Assembly (NCBI RefSeq): GCF_964019385.1
Contig: NC_088650.1
Span: forward strand, 32,210,839-32,274,838
Direction: 5' to 3'
Origin: Sycon ciliatum
Lineage: Eukaryota; Porifera; Calcarea; Leucosolenida; Sycettidae
DNA: 64,000 bases
The notes below the pieces were generated by a model. It had not been told where the DNA came from. It searched no databases and saw nothing but the letters and a program-made list of their open reading frames with translations. This document shows, piece after piece, positions 28,701 to 42,249 of the stretch. The position numbers were made by a program, and so were the translations under genes. The first letter of the stretch is position 1. Every line of letters begins with the position of its first letter.

Positions 28701-31700
28701 GCAGCAGCAGCAATGCAGCAGCAGCAATGCAGCAGCAGCAATGCAGCAGCAGCAATGCAGCAGCAGCAATGCAGCAGCAGCAATGCAGCAGCAGCAATGC
28801 AGCAGCAGCAATGCAGCAGCAGCAATGCAGCAGCAGCAATGCAGCAGCAGCAATGCAGCAGCAGCAATGCAGCAGCAGCAATGCAGCAGCAGCAATGCAG
28901 CAGCAGCAATGCAGCAGCAGCAATGCAGCAGCAGCAATGCAGCAGCAGCAATGCAGCAGCAGCAATGCAGCAGCAGCAATGCAGCAGCAGCAATGCAGCA
29001 GCAGCAATGCAGCAGCAGCAATGCAGCAGCAGCAATGCAGCAGCAGCAATGCAGCAGCAGCAATGCAGCAGCAGCAATGCAGCAGCAGCAATGCAGCAGC
29101 AGCAATGCAGCAGCAGCAATGCAGCAGCAGCAATGCAGCAGCAGCAATGCAGCAGCAGCAATGCAGCAGCAGCAATGCAGCAGCAGCAATGCAGCAGCAG
29201 CAATGCAGCAGCAGCAATGCAGCAGCAGCAATGCAGCAGCAGCAATGCAGCAGCAGCAATGCAGCAGCAGCAATGCAGCAGCAGCAATGCAGCAGCAGCA
29301 ATGCAGCAGCAGCAATGCAGCAGCAGCAATGCAGCAGCAGCAATGCAGCAGCAGCAATGCAGCAGCAGCAATGCAGCAGCAGCAATGCAGCAGCAGCAAT
29401 GCAGCAGCAGCAATGCAGCAGCAGCAATGCAGCAGCAGCAATGCAGCAGCAGCAATGCAGCAGCAGCAATGCAGCAGCAGCAATGCAGCAGCAGCAATGC
29501 AGCAGCAGCAATGCAGCAGCAGCAATGCAGCAGCAGCAATGCAGCAGCAGCAATGCAGCAGCAGCAATGCAGCAGCAGCAATGCAGCAGCAGCAATGCAG
29601 CAGCAGCAATGCAGCAGCAGCAATGCAGCAGCAGCAATGCAGCAGCAGCAATGCAGCAGCAGCAATGCAGCAGCAGCAATGCAGCAGCAGCAATGCAGCA
29701 GCAGCAATGCAGCAGCAGCAATGCAGCAGCAGCAATGCAGCAGCAGCAATGCAGCAGCAGCAATGCAGCAGCAGCAATGCAGCAGCAGCAATGCAGCAGC
29801 AGCAATGCAGCAGCAGCAATGCAGCAGCAGCAATGCAGCAGCAGCAATGCAGCAGCAGCAATGCAGCAGCAGCAATGCAGCAGCAGCAATGCAGCAGCAG
29901 CAATGCAGCAGCAGCAATGCAGCAGCAGCAATGCAGCAGCAGCAATGCAGCAGCAGCAATGCAGCAGCAGCAATGCAGCAGCAGCAATGCAGCAGCAGCA
30001 ATGCAGCAGCAGCAATGCAGCAGCAGCAATGCAGCAGCAGCAATGCAGCAGCAGCAATGCAGCAGCAGCAATGCAGCAGCAGCAATGCAGCAGCAGCAAT
30101 GCAGCAGCAGCAATGCAGCAGCAGCAATGCAGCAGCAGCAATGCAGCAGCAGCAATGCAGCAGCAGCAATGCAGCAGCAGCAATGCAGCAGCAGCAATGC
30201 AGCAGCAGCAATGCAGCAGCAGCATCTCCGGCTCACTGTTGACTAACTTTTTAAAAGCAGAATCCACAAACCCACCGTCACAGTCACAAGAGTAAGAACA
30301 TAATTATCGTATGTTGAGATATGTTGAGAATGGGAGACATTCTAAGCAGCTGAATGTGTCACCCCAACAGCCTCATCTCCGGAGCGAGGTAGAACTTCAA
30401 TGTTCGTTACATCGACTGGGTTTACTTCAAAATAATGATCTCAAAAGGGATGTTTTCACATACTTGTATCCACTTGCCAAAGTCATACTCCCCTGCCCCT
30501 GGCCCCTGTGTGGCTTATCCCTTACCTGTATCCACTTGCCAAAGTCATACTCCCCTGCCCCTGGCCCCTGTGTGGCTTATCCCTTACCTGTATCCACTCA
30601 CCAAAGTCATACTCCCCTGCCCCTGGCCCCTGTGTGGCTTATCCCTTACCTGTATCCACTTGCCAAAGTCGTATCGTGACAGTGCGGTGGACAGGGTGAA
30701 TATCCACACATCACTGAACAGCTGGCTGCCTTGCAAGCTACCGTTGCGATAGTACAGATACGTACGTCCACCGTACATCAAAATACCTGTACACACACAT
30801 GTACATCAATAGAACATGGTCAACACATTCTGTTGTAGATGGCTTTTCTCCACCTGCTCCCAACCCCATGTCATCTCCACACTTATACAATTGGACAACA
30901 ATAACTACATTAAGAAGTTTTCCCGTTTGTCTCTTTCCCTCAAACTAGTGAACATTAAGAAAGATGGTTTATTCCCGTAGCCATGCAGAAGACGTTACTT
31001 CAGTAACGTCTGGCGCTAGCCAGGGTCCACACAGCTTTAATTTGGTGTTTGTTTGTTTGTGTGTTTGTGTCACGCCTGGCGCTATCCCGTATCTGTCCCA
31101 TACCATACCGTACCATCAAACACAGCTGGCCACATACAGCTGGCCGCACTATTCAAATAGGGCTTTCAAACGCAAGATCAGAACCTGAAGCAACTTGGAA
31201 GAATGAGTATGAATGCGAAGTGTATGGGGGAATGCATGTAGGGCGATAGTGCGGGTTCGAATCCCAGGTAATGCCTGAAAAAATAGGAAAATTGAAAAAT
31301 GTATAACATCCCTATTCTTTTTTTGCCATCATCAAGGCGGTAGATGGCGTCGTATTACCCTCGACCGTACCTGTCCCGTACCTGTCCCGTACCGTACAGT
31401 ACAATCAAAGACGGCTGGCCACAATGCATATTCAAATAGGGCTTTCAAATACAAGATCATAACGTGAAGCAACTTGGAAGAATTAGTATGTATGCGAAGT
31501 GTATCGGGGATGCATGCAGGGCGATAGTGCGGGTTCGAATCCCAGGTTATGTCTAAAAACAAAAAGTAGAAATTTATAAGAATTTATAACATCCCTATGC
31601 TTTTTTTGTCTAGGTCATCAAGGCAAAAAAGCATAGCGTAGGGCCCCGAGCTTCCAAGCTCTCTCGTTACAAGAAGACTACTGAAATACAACTAGACATG

Positions 31701-34700
31701 ACGAACTCAAGACAAAGACTGCTTTTCACACCACAGCGACACGCGCATGCACCAACACCACAAACGGGGTACCCTGGCAGTACTTTACGATAGATGCACA
31801 CAAACGAAGGCTGTGCTGATCAGCCTGGCGCCATCACACGCAAGAGATATGTTTGTTTGTTTAGCTTTATTTTACTTCACCATATGCACAGGCATTATCT
31901 GCTTTCCCACTGGGCGTATTGCCACAGTTCTCGCAGAACGATACGGATTTCCGTGATGCAACGGCATACCCTGCAGGTCCTCTGGCTCAGCCAGCCTGGG
32001 TACAGTGAATGTCATCATCACACTGACTTACCAGACTTGTCCCGGAGACTATCAGCAGAGTGGTCAAACCTCTCCGAGGGGCCTATCTCTCTGGATATCT
32101 CCAGCCAGTACTTGTCCACTATCACGTACGCCCAGACTTCATCTGTTACGGCAACAGCAGCAGCAGCAGCAGCGGCAGGACACGCAGCAGCAGGAGAAGC
32201 AGTAACAGCAGCAACAGCAGCAGCAGCAGCAGCAGCAGCGGCAGGACACGCAGCAGCAGGAGCAGTAACAGCAGCAACAGCAGCAGCAGTGGCAAAGCAA
32301 ACATGCAGAAGCATAAAATACAGTAAATACTTCTTCCATACAATTATTCAATACTACAAAACCCTGCGTTCTAAGAGTGCGAGGGGACTGCGTTTAGCTG
32401 GGAGCTAACAATATCATAAGAGCTACATACACATCGTGACCTTTGTGAGAAGTGGAACTGAAGGCAACAGAGCCAAACATTTTTACACAATTTCCACCAA
32501 TTCAAGTACAATGACGGATGGGGTTATCCCATGCGACTTTGGACCAGGACACAGCTTATGGCTGGTCGAGAGCCATACTGCACGTGTTATCACTCAAGAC
32601 CAGGCTGGTCGACAGCCTTGGTAGCAGGTATCCTTGTAGCATTCATGTTGGATTTAGGGAATGTATTCGAACAAAGAGAAGCCCTAGGCCTGTGGGAACC
32701 TGTCCGGTTGGTTAAGTTATCACCGGACTAACGTTTTGGCCGGCGGTCCGGCGGTCCTGAACCCCTTGTGTATTTGCATGTACATGGCACATGGCTAACC
32801 AGGCCAGGCGGGGTCTCGGGTGCCTCCTTACACAATCATCCAGGGAGATGATAAACACTTACTTGTGGCCGTGCCCCGGCAACACAGCGCTGCTTCGTCC
32901 GTGCCATTTCCAACGGAGTGAATACACTCTCGTTGAAGCAAGATGACCGATGTTGCTTTGCGGTAAGTGACTCCACCAAAGACGAGCATGAAGTCACGAT
33001 TGTCCTGCAAGAAACAAGTCGTGATTACAGAATATTATAAAACCGCTAATTTCAGCGCCGGTGATATTTTAGTAATTTTAGCGAAAGTATTGTTTTGCTG
33101 CACCAATCGAAATTTTGCGTGTACAATACAGTACTAGTCATCCTTCTTTCTAAACTCTGAAACTTGCATTGCTGATATTATTTTCATCGCGAATTGGTCC
33201 AGATTCAGAAAACGCTAGGCATGTTACTACCTAAAATCAGCCGTTCTGCAGTAAAATGATTGCAGACACTATTATTTGGGGTGGCTGAACACTCTGATGG
33301 TAGATGACTGGTCACTCATTCAGCCAAAACAAGAATGAGATGCTCCACTCCAATGGCAATATCCCATCAAACACTGGAGCAGGTGTTAACCAGGTTGGAA
33401 GGTGATGTGAACAAAGGAAAGAGAGGGTAGGGGGGGGGGGGGGGCTGGATGAGCTCCTCTACTTGGTTTTACACATCTTCATGTACATCTGATTGCCCTG
33501 CACAGTGATAGCATCATTATCTGATGATCAACCCGTGGCGTGACACTCGAAGTAACAACTACCTATAATACCTTTTTTTTGCATTTTTCCAGAGTGGGGA
33601 AATATTATCCCCGGCATACTTCAGCCTCCGGCCAACTATAGATACATACCGCAAAGCACACATTTGCACATGCACACAAGGCGACAGTTCCACTTTCAAA
33701 CCTGAGCTCAATACACAAGGCTAGAGATGTCTTACACAGAAACACAGAACGGGGTGTTGCAACGAGTTTCAGGCTGAGCAATCAGCTGGCAATGTATTAC
33801 AGTGAACAGGAAACAAGTTATCACAGTCAAACCTGTGACTAACAACCACCCCTTGGGGCCGGAGAAAGCGGTCTTTAGTGGCAGGTGGGCCTTAGTTAGA
33901 GGTTTGCACCGCACTACCATTATATGATTGTGAGACCGTCCGTGCCTGGCGAAGTGGTCTGTAGTGCCAGGCTGATCGCTAGTCACGGTGGTCTTTAGTT
34001 ACAGGTTTACTGTGTCATGTATTGCAAGGCCACTGAGTCCTGTGAACCTGTGTTGCAATACCACCCATGATGTAGCAGACCTCCTGGTTGAGATTAGAAT
34101 GATATTATGGTACTGTATATTATTTATTTTTTTACCATATTTCCGGAGTATAAGCCGCACTAGAGTATAAGCCCCCCTCCCCCCCTTTATGCCATGAATT
34201 ACACACATCTACCCTTTTATCACCGTTAAAGGGGAAGTTAAGGCAAAAATTAAAATTTCACCAGTTGTAGTCTTCGGGGTGCCGAGTCGAATGGTCGTGG
34301 TCCGAGGAAGCTGAGACGCTCCCTTCCTACTTGAATCCCAATCGAACTCGCGCACTTCCACCGAAACTGGGTGACTGCGCCCTACTAGATGGGGATTTGT
34401 ATGCAAAATCTCACTAAAAGCGCCATTTCGTTCTTATAAAAGCACGGATGACCGCGATTGGCCCATATGTTGTAGTCTTTTGGACGCTGAGTCGACTGGT
34501 TTTGGTCCGAAAAGGCTGCGATGCAGCGTTCCTCCTTTATTCCCAATCGAACATGGTTGAACAAGCGGTCACGTGCTCCTGCGTACGCCAGTCACCTGGT
34601 CACCGTGCCTGCAGGGTACAACTTACTAGCCTGTTTGACCATTTTTGGGTGCAGTCCTGTCACTCGAGTTGAACCTTGGTGTGAAAGTTGTCACCTGCTG

Positions 34701-37700
34701 GCGTGGTGACCAGGTGATTTGGGCACCCAGGAGCACGTGACCACTTGTTCAACCATGTTCGATTGGGAATAAAGGAGGAACGCTGCATCGCAGCCTTTTC
34801 GGACCAAAACCAGTCGACTCAGCGTCCAAAAGACTACAACATATGGGCCAATCGCGGTCATCCGTGCTTTTATAAGAACGAAATGGCGCTTTTAGTGACA
34901 TTTTGCATACAAATCCCCATCTAGTAGGGCGCAGTCACCCAGTTTCGGTGGAAGTGCGCGAGTTCGATTGGGATTCAAGTAGGAAGGGAGCGTCTCAGCT
35001 TTCTCGGACCAAGACCATTCGACTCAGCACCCCGAAGACGACAACTGGTGAAATTTTAATTTTTGCCTTAACTTCCCCTTTAATTTGATGGACGGAGTAT
35101 AAGCCGCACCCCCTTTTTGGGGTAAATTTTGAGCGTTCAAAGGGTGGCTTATTTATACTCCGGAAAATGTGGTATCAGTCTTGTTCCCTTGCTGTATTTT
35201 ATGTATCCTGGTTCTTGGTCTCCGACTTGTCATTGTCAGCACATTTGGTTCGCAAGTTAGCTGATCAATAACGGCATTCCAGAACATACATGTAGCATGT
35301 AGCATGTAGCATGTAGCATGTAGCATGTAGCATTGGCGACGAAGGTTAACGTGTTACAGTAGAAGTTAGGATATCGATGACGTGAGAGTGCAATGGCTGA
35401 TGTTCTTGAAGATTACACCACCTGTCTATGATGACTTGTGCACATATCCTGTGAACCCTGGGTCTGGCGGTGGCCAAGCGGAACCCACAGGTGCTAGGTT
35501 TCACAGTGAAGTCTCCATGAGCACGTACTCCATATTCAGGATGTCATAGTGACACACGTACACATATTGCCTACTCACATCGATATGTGCGGTGCCGTGA
35601 AAAGATTCTGAACATCATTGTGAATATTTAAACAGAGAGGTTGCAGGCTGTCCAAAATGGTGCTCAATGCCGAAAAGCAGAGCTGGTTGGCTGTTTTCTG
35701 AGGATTGCTTAGTGCATGAAACTTGCAGTAAAAATCGCCTTTTCATCCTCTTATTGTTGTTTTCCCTGGTCTGAGGGAAAGACACAAACGGGGTTGTAAA
35801 GATTTATAATAATACCAGTTTATAGAAAGGAAAAAGGACTAATTAACTACAAGTTACGCTTTAATGTCCATTTACACCACCAGATACTAAACAGTCAGCT
35901 TTGTAGTTCCTCGGTCCTTTTTCTTTTCTATAAATTTATCCTTCGCTCTGTATCCGAGTCCAATAATACCAGTCGTGGCACACGTCACTGCTATGGCCGG
36001 GAGGGGGAGTACAGTTGCCGCTAACATGAAGTCATGTCAAGCCCACGGGGTGTTCAGGATTTGAAGTTTCCCATTGAAAACTGACACAAGCGTACCTGAC
36101 TTGCCCTGTGTCTGTGACATGACTTGCCACTGCTACCGGAGCGACAGGTTTCCCAGTTTCTCACGCACTTGAACTCTGTCAAGTTTCTCAAAATATTTGT
36201 TATCAGACCATGTTTATATTCAAAGCTCAAGAGTCGGTATAATCATCGTGCCACTACCTGCATTCCTGGCTTTGCATAGTTCAGGCAACATATAAGTACT
36301 GGGTAAGTAATTAGTAACAACACAGTTTTCCAGAACAGTGACACTGGGCTTGCAAGCCCCACGACTGCAATGACATGTAGCGTCCATACAGAAAAAATAA
36401 AGTAATAAAAAAAATAAAAATAAAAAAATACAGAAGTACGCCCAGGAACCTACGGACAGCCCTGAGAGGCATTCTAGATATCCATACAGCAACCCTTAGA
36501 GTGCTCTTGCAGGTGCTGCATGTCACACCACATGCAACATAGACCACTTTCACAAAGTGCACGTGACCTGACGCCCACGGCGCAGCGTAAGGCAAAAGAC
36601 TCGGGTTTTTGTGCTGTTTGCACATCATTTTGTATTGAGAACAATTGCTATCGTTGACATTTCCTTTCTCTCCCCGACATGGCATCCCTCAAGGAGCTTG
36701 TCGAGGCAGTGCAGTCTCAACAGGGTGATGTCGACAAGTTGAGGAAACGCTTGGAGTCAGCAAACGTGCCTGTGCTGAAGGAGCTGTGCAGACATTTCAA
36801 AATTGTCCACAGCAATAAGAGGAAAACTGAGTTGGTGGAGACCCTTGTTGGACTTGCTGAGACGTCTTCTGCAGCCTCAGCGCCGCCACATGTTGCGCCA
36901 GAAGCGTCCGCGAAAACAGTGGAGATCACGGCAGAATTGGAAGCCTTGCCAACGTATGATTCTGTCTCGTGTTGGGTACACGATTTCCTTATTGATAATT
37001 TTATTTACGGGGACATATACACGTACCTCGTGGAAGTGAGGGACAAATCCTCGTCTGACCGTCAGCGCAGCAACTTCAAGTCACTGAAAGGCTATAGCTA
37101 TTTCACCAGCGGGTGGGTTTCCAATGTGTGGATGTGCTGCCCTGATCCCGTGAAGCCCCAGTACATCTATGCTAGAGGGCATGTGCACCAGTCTTATCCG
37201 TCACGGGAGAAATCGGCCTACCCAGTTTTTATTACTATGTCGCCTCAAGGGGCTGTGTATAGTGCCAGGTGCAAGTGTGCTGCTGGACTGGGTGAGAGCT
37301 GCAGTCATGTCGCCGCGCTCCTGTTCTACCTCCTGGACTGTAAGGAGAAAGACGCCACAACAATACAGGCAGACGCAACATGCACTGGACGCTTGATGTC
37401 GTGGCATCGTCCTCCACCCCAGCTATCGGTACCTGCTGTCCCGTTGGCGGACGCTGTGTTTGAGGCCACTGCCTATGGCAAGGAATCCCGCAAGGTCTGT
37501 GGAGGTTCTCTGTCCACCTTTGAACCGAGAGCTGCTCAAGACCTTGCTGTGGACGACCATTGTGTCCAGGAATTACTGGATACATTTGCATCAAAGCTGC
37601 CAACATCTGGCTTGTTCCAATTCTGGAACCACCCATCTTTGGCCAAGAAGCATGCTATGCACACTTTGGATAAGCAGGCTAAGCAGTTGGTTATTTCACG

Positions 37701-39902
37701 ACACCCTAGGACAGATCAGTTCAGTGATGACCTGGATGAGGATGTTGTTGTGGCGATGTGCACTGATCTTGCTAATGATAGCTCCATTGACAGCAGCCTG
37801 GCCTCCTATATCGAGAGTGTCACGAAGAAGCAGTCAAGATCGCCACTTTGGCGTGACATTCGGGTTGGCCGCATCACTTCCTCTATTTTTCATGTCATCG
37901 TAAACCGTAGGGAGACTACATCCCCAGACAGCTTGGTGAAGACGATCATGGGTTACTCCAACATGCCGAAGACAACGGCTATGCAATGGGGTATTATGCA
38001 TGAAGCAAAGGCCGTGGAGGACTACTTGCGACTTGTGAATTTTGGTTTTGAGTCAGATATTGCTGTACGTCACACGCCATCAGGTGTTACTCTCTATCAA
38101 GAGTACTCCTTCATCGGTGCTTCTTCCGATGGACTGCTGTACGATCCTGCTTCGTCTGATCCGCATGGCCTAATTGAGGTGAAATGTCCCTTTTCAATTG
38201 ATGGCGTGTCCATTAACAAGATGTCTCCCGCGGCCATCTGCAACCAGTTTGGGCATAAGTTTTGCTTGACTAGAAGCGACGGAGGCAAGTTGCTATTGCG
38301 AAGAACTCACAAGTTCTACACGCAGGTGCAGGGAGAATTGGCCGTGATGGACAAGGAGTGGGCAGACTTCGTCATGTGGACCGACGCGCCTTATCCCACC
38401 AATCTTCACATTGAGAGGATATTTCGTGACAGTGTACTGTGGAATGATACTTTGCTACCGAAGTTGAAAGCTTTCTACATCAGCCATGTCTTACCAGAGA
38501 TCCACTCCAGGAAGCTGTTCGCTGAACATCAGAAGTCAACAGCTGCTGCAATGTTATCGCCAGTATCATTGCCTGCTGCAATGCCCTCGCTGGCTATGCC
38601 TATCGCTGTGCCGTCACCTGCTGCAGTGTCGTCAGTTGCTGCAGTGCCGTCACCTGCTGCAGTGTCGTCACCTGCTGCTGTGCCAACACCTGCTGCAGTG
38701 CCGTCACTTGCTGCAGTGTCGTCACTTGCTGCAGTGTCGTCACCTTCAGCACCATTGCCTGTTGCGGGTCGGTCACCTGCTTTGTCTCAGAAGTTGGCAC
38801 CTCGTATTGCATGTTGCTCTCAAACGTGTGCGTTCCCTGGGCTTAAACCAAAGGCATGTCGTAACAGCCACTGCGCACATTATTTTCATCATATATGCAC
38901 AACTGATGATATGGGGAACTACTGTATGCATTGCTTTGTCGATACCGATGATCTGTAGGAAGATCTTAGACTGGTTGAACAGTATTGGTACGGACTCTTG
39001 TGAAACCTGCGATGCCCGCATCACGCCTTTTATCCTTTTTCAATTAATGTTTTGCTGTTTCCCACACGAGAACACACTTTTCTTGTTGTAGTTTAAATCT
39101 TTAATTCGGTTGAACTGTTTCGGCACCTGATGCAGTGCTGCGGTGCCAACCTGCTATGTCCATGCCAATTCCTCATGTCATTAGAGTTCTTTTTGTTTCA
39201 CGGAGAAGGCAGAGAGCCCGAACGTGCCGGGTTTAATAAAAAAGAAAGAATAAAATTAGAGGTGAGTGTCTGTTATCCGGCACCCTCAAGCTCAGGACTG
39301 GACAATGGACACTGTTTGATAATCTGGATGACTGAAACTACATAGCCATCTTGTGTTCACACATCAAAAGGACTGTAGAGAGTGTCTTTTGCCTGTATTT
39401 TGCATGCTCTGTTACTATCCTGAGACACTGGTCGTGTTCAACTATAGACTCACTTGTATGCGACCGCAACGATGTTCAATGTCTTGATTCTTGAAGTATA
39501 TGGGGACAGTGATCATAATAATTATACAGTGTGTGAGCCAGCACTGCGTTGTTTGACAACTGACATGGTGGATGATGGACCACCGGATAAATGACATGCA
39601 ACTGTATACTAAGAAAAAGGAAATCATGAACCACATATTCACTGGCGGAGGGAATGGAAAAGGGATCACAGCGTTAATTAATGAAGAACCCTACACCACC
39701 ACAAACGCAAATGCCAAGTAACGTTAGTCTCTTCGCTGCAAACCAGTTTAATTTCAATGAGATTTGGGCCAGAAGCCATCATCAGGATGGAGTCGAAAAC
39801 TGGTGAAGTGGATCAAACAAAACAAAATGAAATGCTTTTCGACATACGCGATGAAAGTACAAGTACAACATCATTGAATGATGCCTCTTTCACACACTCA
39901 GG

Positions 39903-39934
<32 letters not shown>

Positions 39935-42198
39935 CACACATGCCCCCCCCCCCCCGCACACACACACACTCATGCACACACAGGTGTGAATAACGAATGA
40001 AGAAGCCAAGAAACAAACAAACTAACAATACACCACGACTTGCAGTGTCACAATGTGAAAGAGCTGTGTGCTCAGCAGTACCGCTGCTGGCAAAATTGAA
40101 AATGTAATGAAGCACTGGTGACTGACAATGGTGCGAACCTCAGTGCTCATCTGCGACCAGAGGATCAGAAAAATTTGTGACGAGAGTGCAGACTGTGACG
40201 ATGTCATTAGCAATAGGGGCAAGTGTGATGGGGAGTGTCCCGCGTAAAATCCGGAAACACCGAAGACGGGCAATTGCTCGTTCAACGTGAATACGAAGGG
40301 CAGCAATTCTGCGTGTATCGTCCACTTCCTGGGCAGTGAACTGGCTTCGTTGTTGGCCCAGGAATGGTGGGATGTTGAGAGTGGCACGTTTAGGCAGGAG
40401 AAGATCCCGAATTTCGAAGCCTTTGTCCGCCATTACATTATCACCATGCTCGATCAGATCAAGAAAGCCACTGTGAGACACAATGAACTTGTCTGACGCA
40501 CGTCCAGTGAACAACTTGGATAGATATGTGACAACGCCACCAGGGCTGATGCCAATCAGAGCTTTGAACGTCGAGTGGTTCTTGTAGTGAGAGAACATCT
40601 GGCAGTTCACACGGAGAGCAGATGGACGCTCAATAAATAGTTCAAAGCAGTCAATTATTACTCTAGTGTTAGGATACTTTGCAAATTGTGGTGGGGTGTG
40701 GAAGCGAACCTGCTCAGCAGATGGCCAGGGAAAGAGTAAAGCCAACTCCTTCGACAAGAACACTATCCACGTTGTGAAGATCTTCGAGAAGTAGGTGGCA
40801 GAAATGCCGAACCGGAAGCAAACATCTTCCACCAGCAATCCTAGCCTCAGCCGCATCATGACAGCCAGAAACTCATCTACTAACTCCAGCTGCCTACTAG
40901 CATACTGCATCGTTAGCCGACCTGTCACACCTGTTGCGGAACGAAGCGCTTCTTCTTTCTGACCGCGCCAGATATGGAGGCGCCCAGCTTTCCCAGACAG
41001 GTAATGGAAGAAGGAAATGAAGGCGGCGTACGAAGGGAAACCAGTGTTGAAACGAACCAGTTTATCCTTGCCTTCAAGGTCATGTGCCGAGATAGACTGC
41101 TTGCGGCTGGCTGCTGCTCTGTAGGTGTCCAGCTCACTGGTTACCTCACAAGCGTGTGTCTCCAATTGGTGGACACGGAACTCCAAATGCCGGATACGTG
41201 CCGCAAGCCCATCAGTGGTCTCCGGCAATGGGGCATGAATTACAGGACCTTTATCAGCACTGACAGGTTCAGATTGAGGTAATTCCTCTGGTTGAGCAGC
41301 AAAAGCAGCAGCAGCTTCATCCGGCTGATCTCCCTTCCTCTGTTCCCTTCGGAATTGTCGCTTTTTTCTGGCATCAGCTTGAACAGCTCGCTCTTCAGTT
41401 TTGGGCTTGCTATCCACAATTGTCGGGATGTAGTCCACGTCATGTGGAGAGTCGGAGGGTTCTTCAGTCAAAAAATGCTTCCCGCAAATGCGCATACCAT
41501 CGGATGGCCACCAGCCAACTGGACGACGATGGCAAACTGAAGCTATCCACATCTGACATCGTTCTCGATCTGATTTTGGAAATCTAAAAAAGCGGTAAGG
41601 ACAGTCTGCTGAAGCACGATTTGCACAGCTGTCCGCAGCGCAGGACGACGGCATGGTTGGTAACACCGAGGAAATAATTCCAAACACCTACACGGCCTTC
41701 AAAACGATGAGAGAAACAATACAATATCCACAAACAACTAAATTCTAATAGCTTTCAGTACAGAAACAGTGCATCTTTTGAATTCTTTTGCCTTACGCTG
41801 CGCCGTGGGCGTCAGGTCACGTGCACATTGTGAGAAAGGTCTATGCTGACAGATGCGCACCCAAACACACTTCTACCCGGCACTTGAAACAGCCCCTGCA
41901 GGCATAGCAGCCGCCCGGCACTTTGTCAACATCACAGCTCTCCACACTGGTAAACAGTACCCCAAGTAATGCCCAGGATCAATACACCTGTACGGTATGG
42001 TGATAACATGTATTACTTTTGGTGTGTATGTAGTTGATTTCCAAGTTTCTGGTTTCTCCATTCCTGGATCAGTGTTAGCCTGCAAAGAAATATTTAGTTA
42101 ACAACTTGAGAATGTACACGAGTCACTGTAGGTACATTATCATAATGAGTTGTGCCGTTATAAGTGTGTGTACTAGTATGTACAAAGACATCATGTAC

Positions 42199-42249
<51 letters not shown>

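Larger units (their letters stand above)
36541..41842. mobile_element. Apparently intact ISL2EU-type DNA transposon with two convergent genes
   Basis: The 5302-base element has terminal inverted repeats of about 60 bases, starting AGACC and sharing the core CACGTGACCTGACGCCCACG, with about five mismatches. Both ends are flanked by the dinucleotide AT, a likely 2-bp target duplication. It encodes a YqaJ-type nuclease on the plus strand and a THAP-DDE transposase on the minus strand. That pair is the known hallmark of eukaryotic ISL2EU (IS5/ISL2-related) elements. Both frames are open, so it could be autonomous and young. It sits in intron 1 of the kelch receptor kinase. Classification rests on gene content; exact family membership needs a library search. 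Confidence 0.85.

Noticed and set aside
23023-30295. Six open frames of 2000-2400 codons
   Set aside because: They exist only because the 14-bp satellite unit lacks stops; all forward frames give the same short cyclic peptide.
31250-31545. tRNA genes from perfect B-box sequences
   Set aside because: No acceptor stem or anticodon arm can be formed; the sequences fit tRNA-derived repeats.
36717-39091. Overlapping frames within the YqaJ gene, including a 201-codon Leu/Cys/His frame
   Set aside because: They are shadow frames over the real 759-codon gene and its 18-base repeats.
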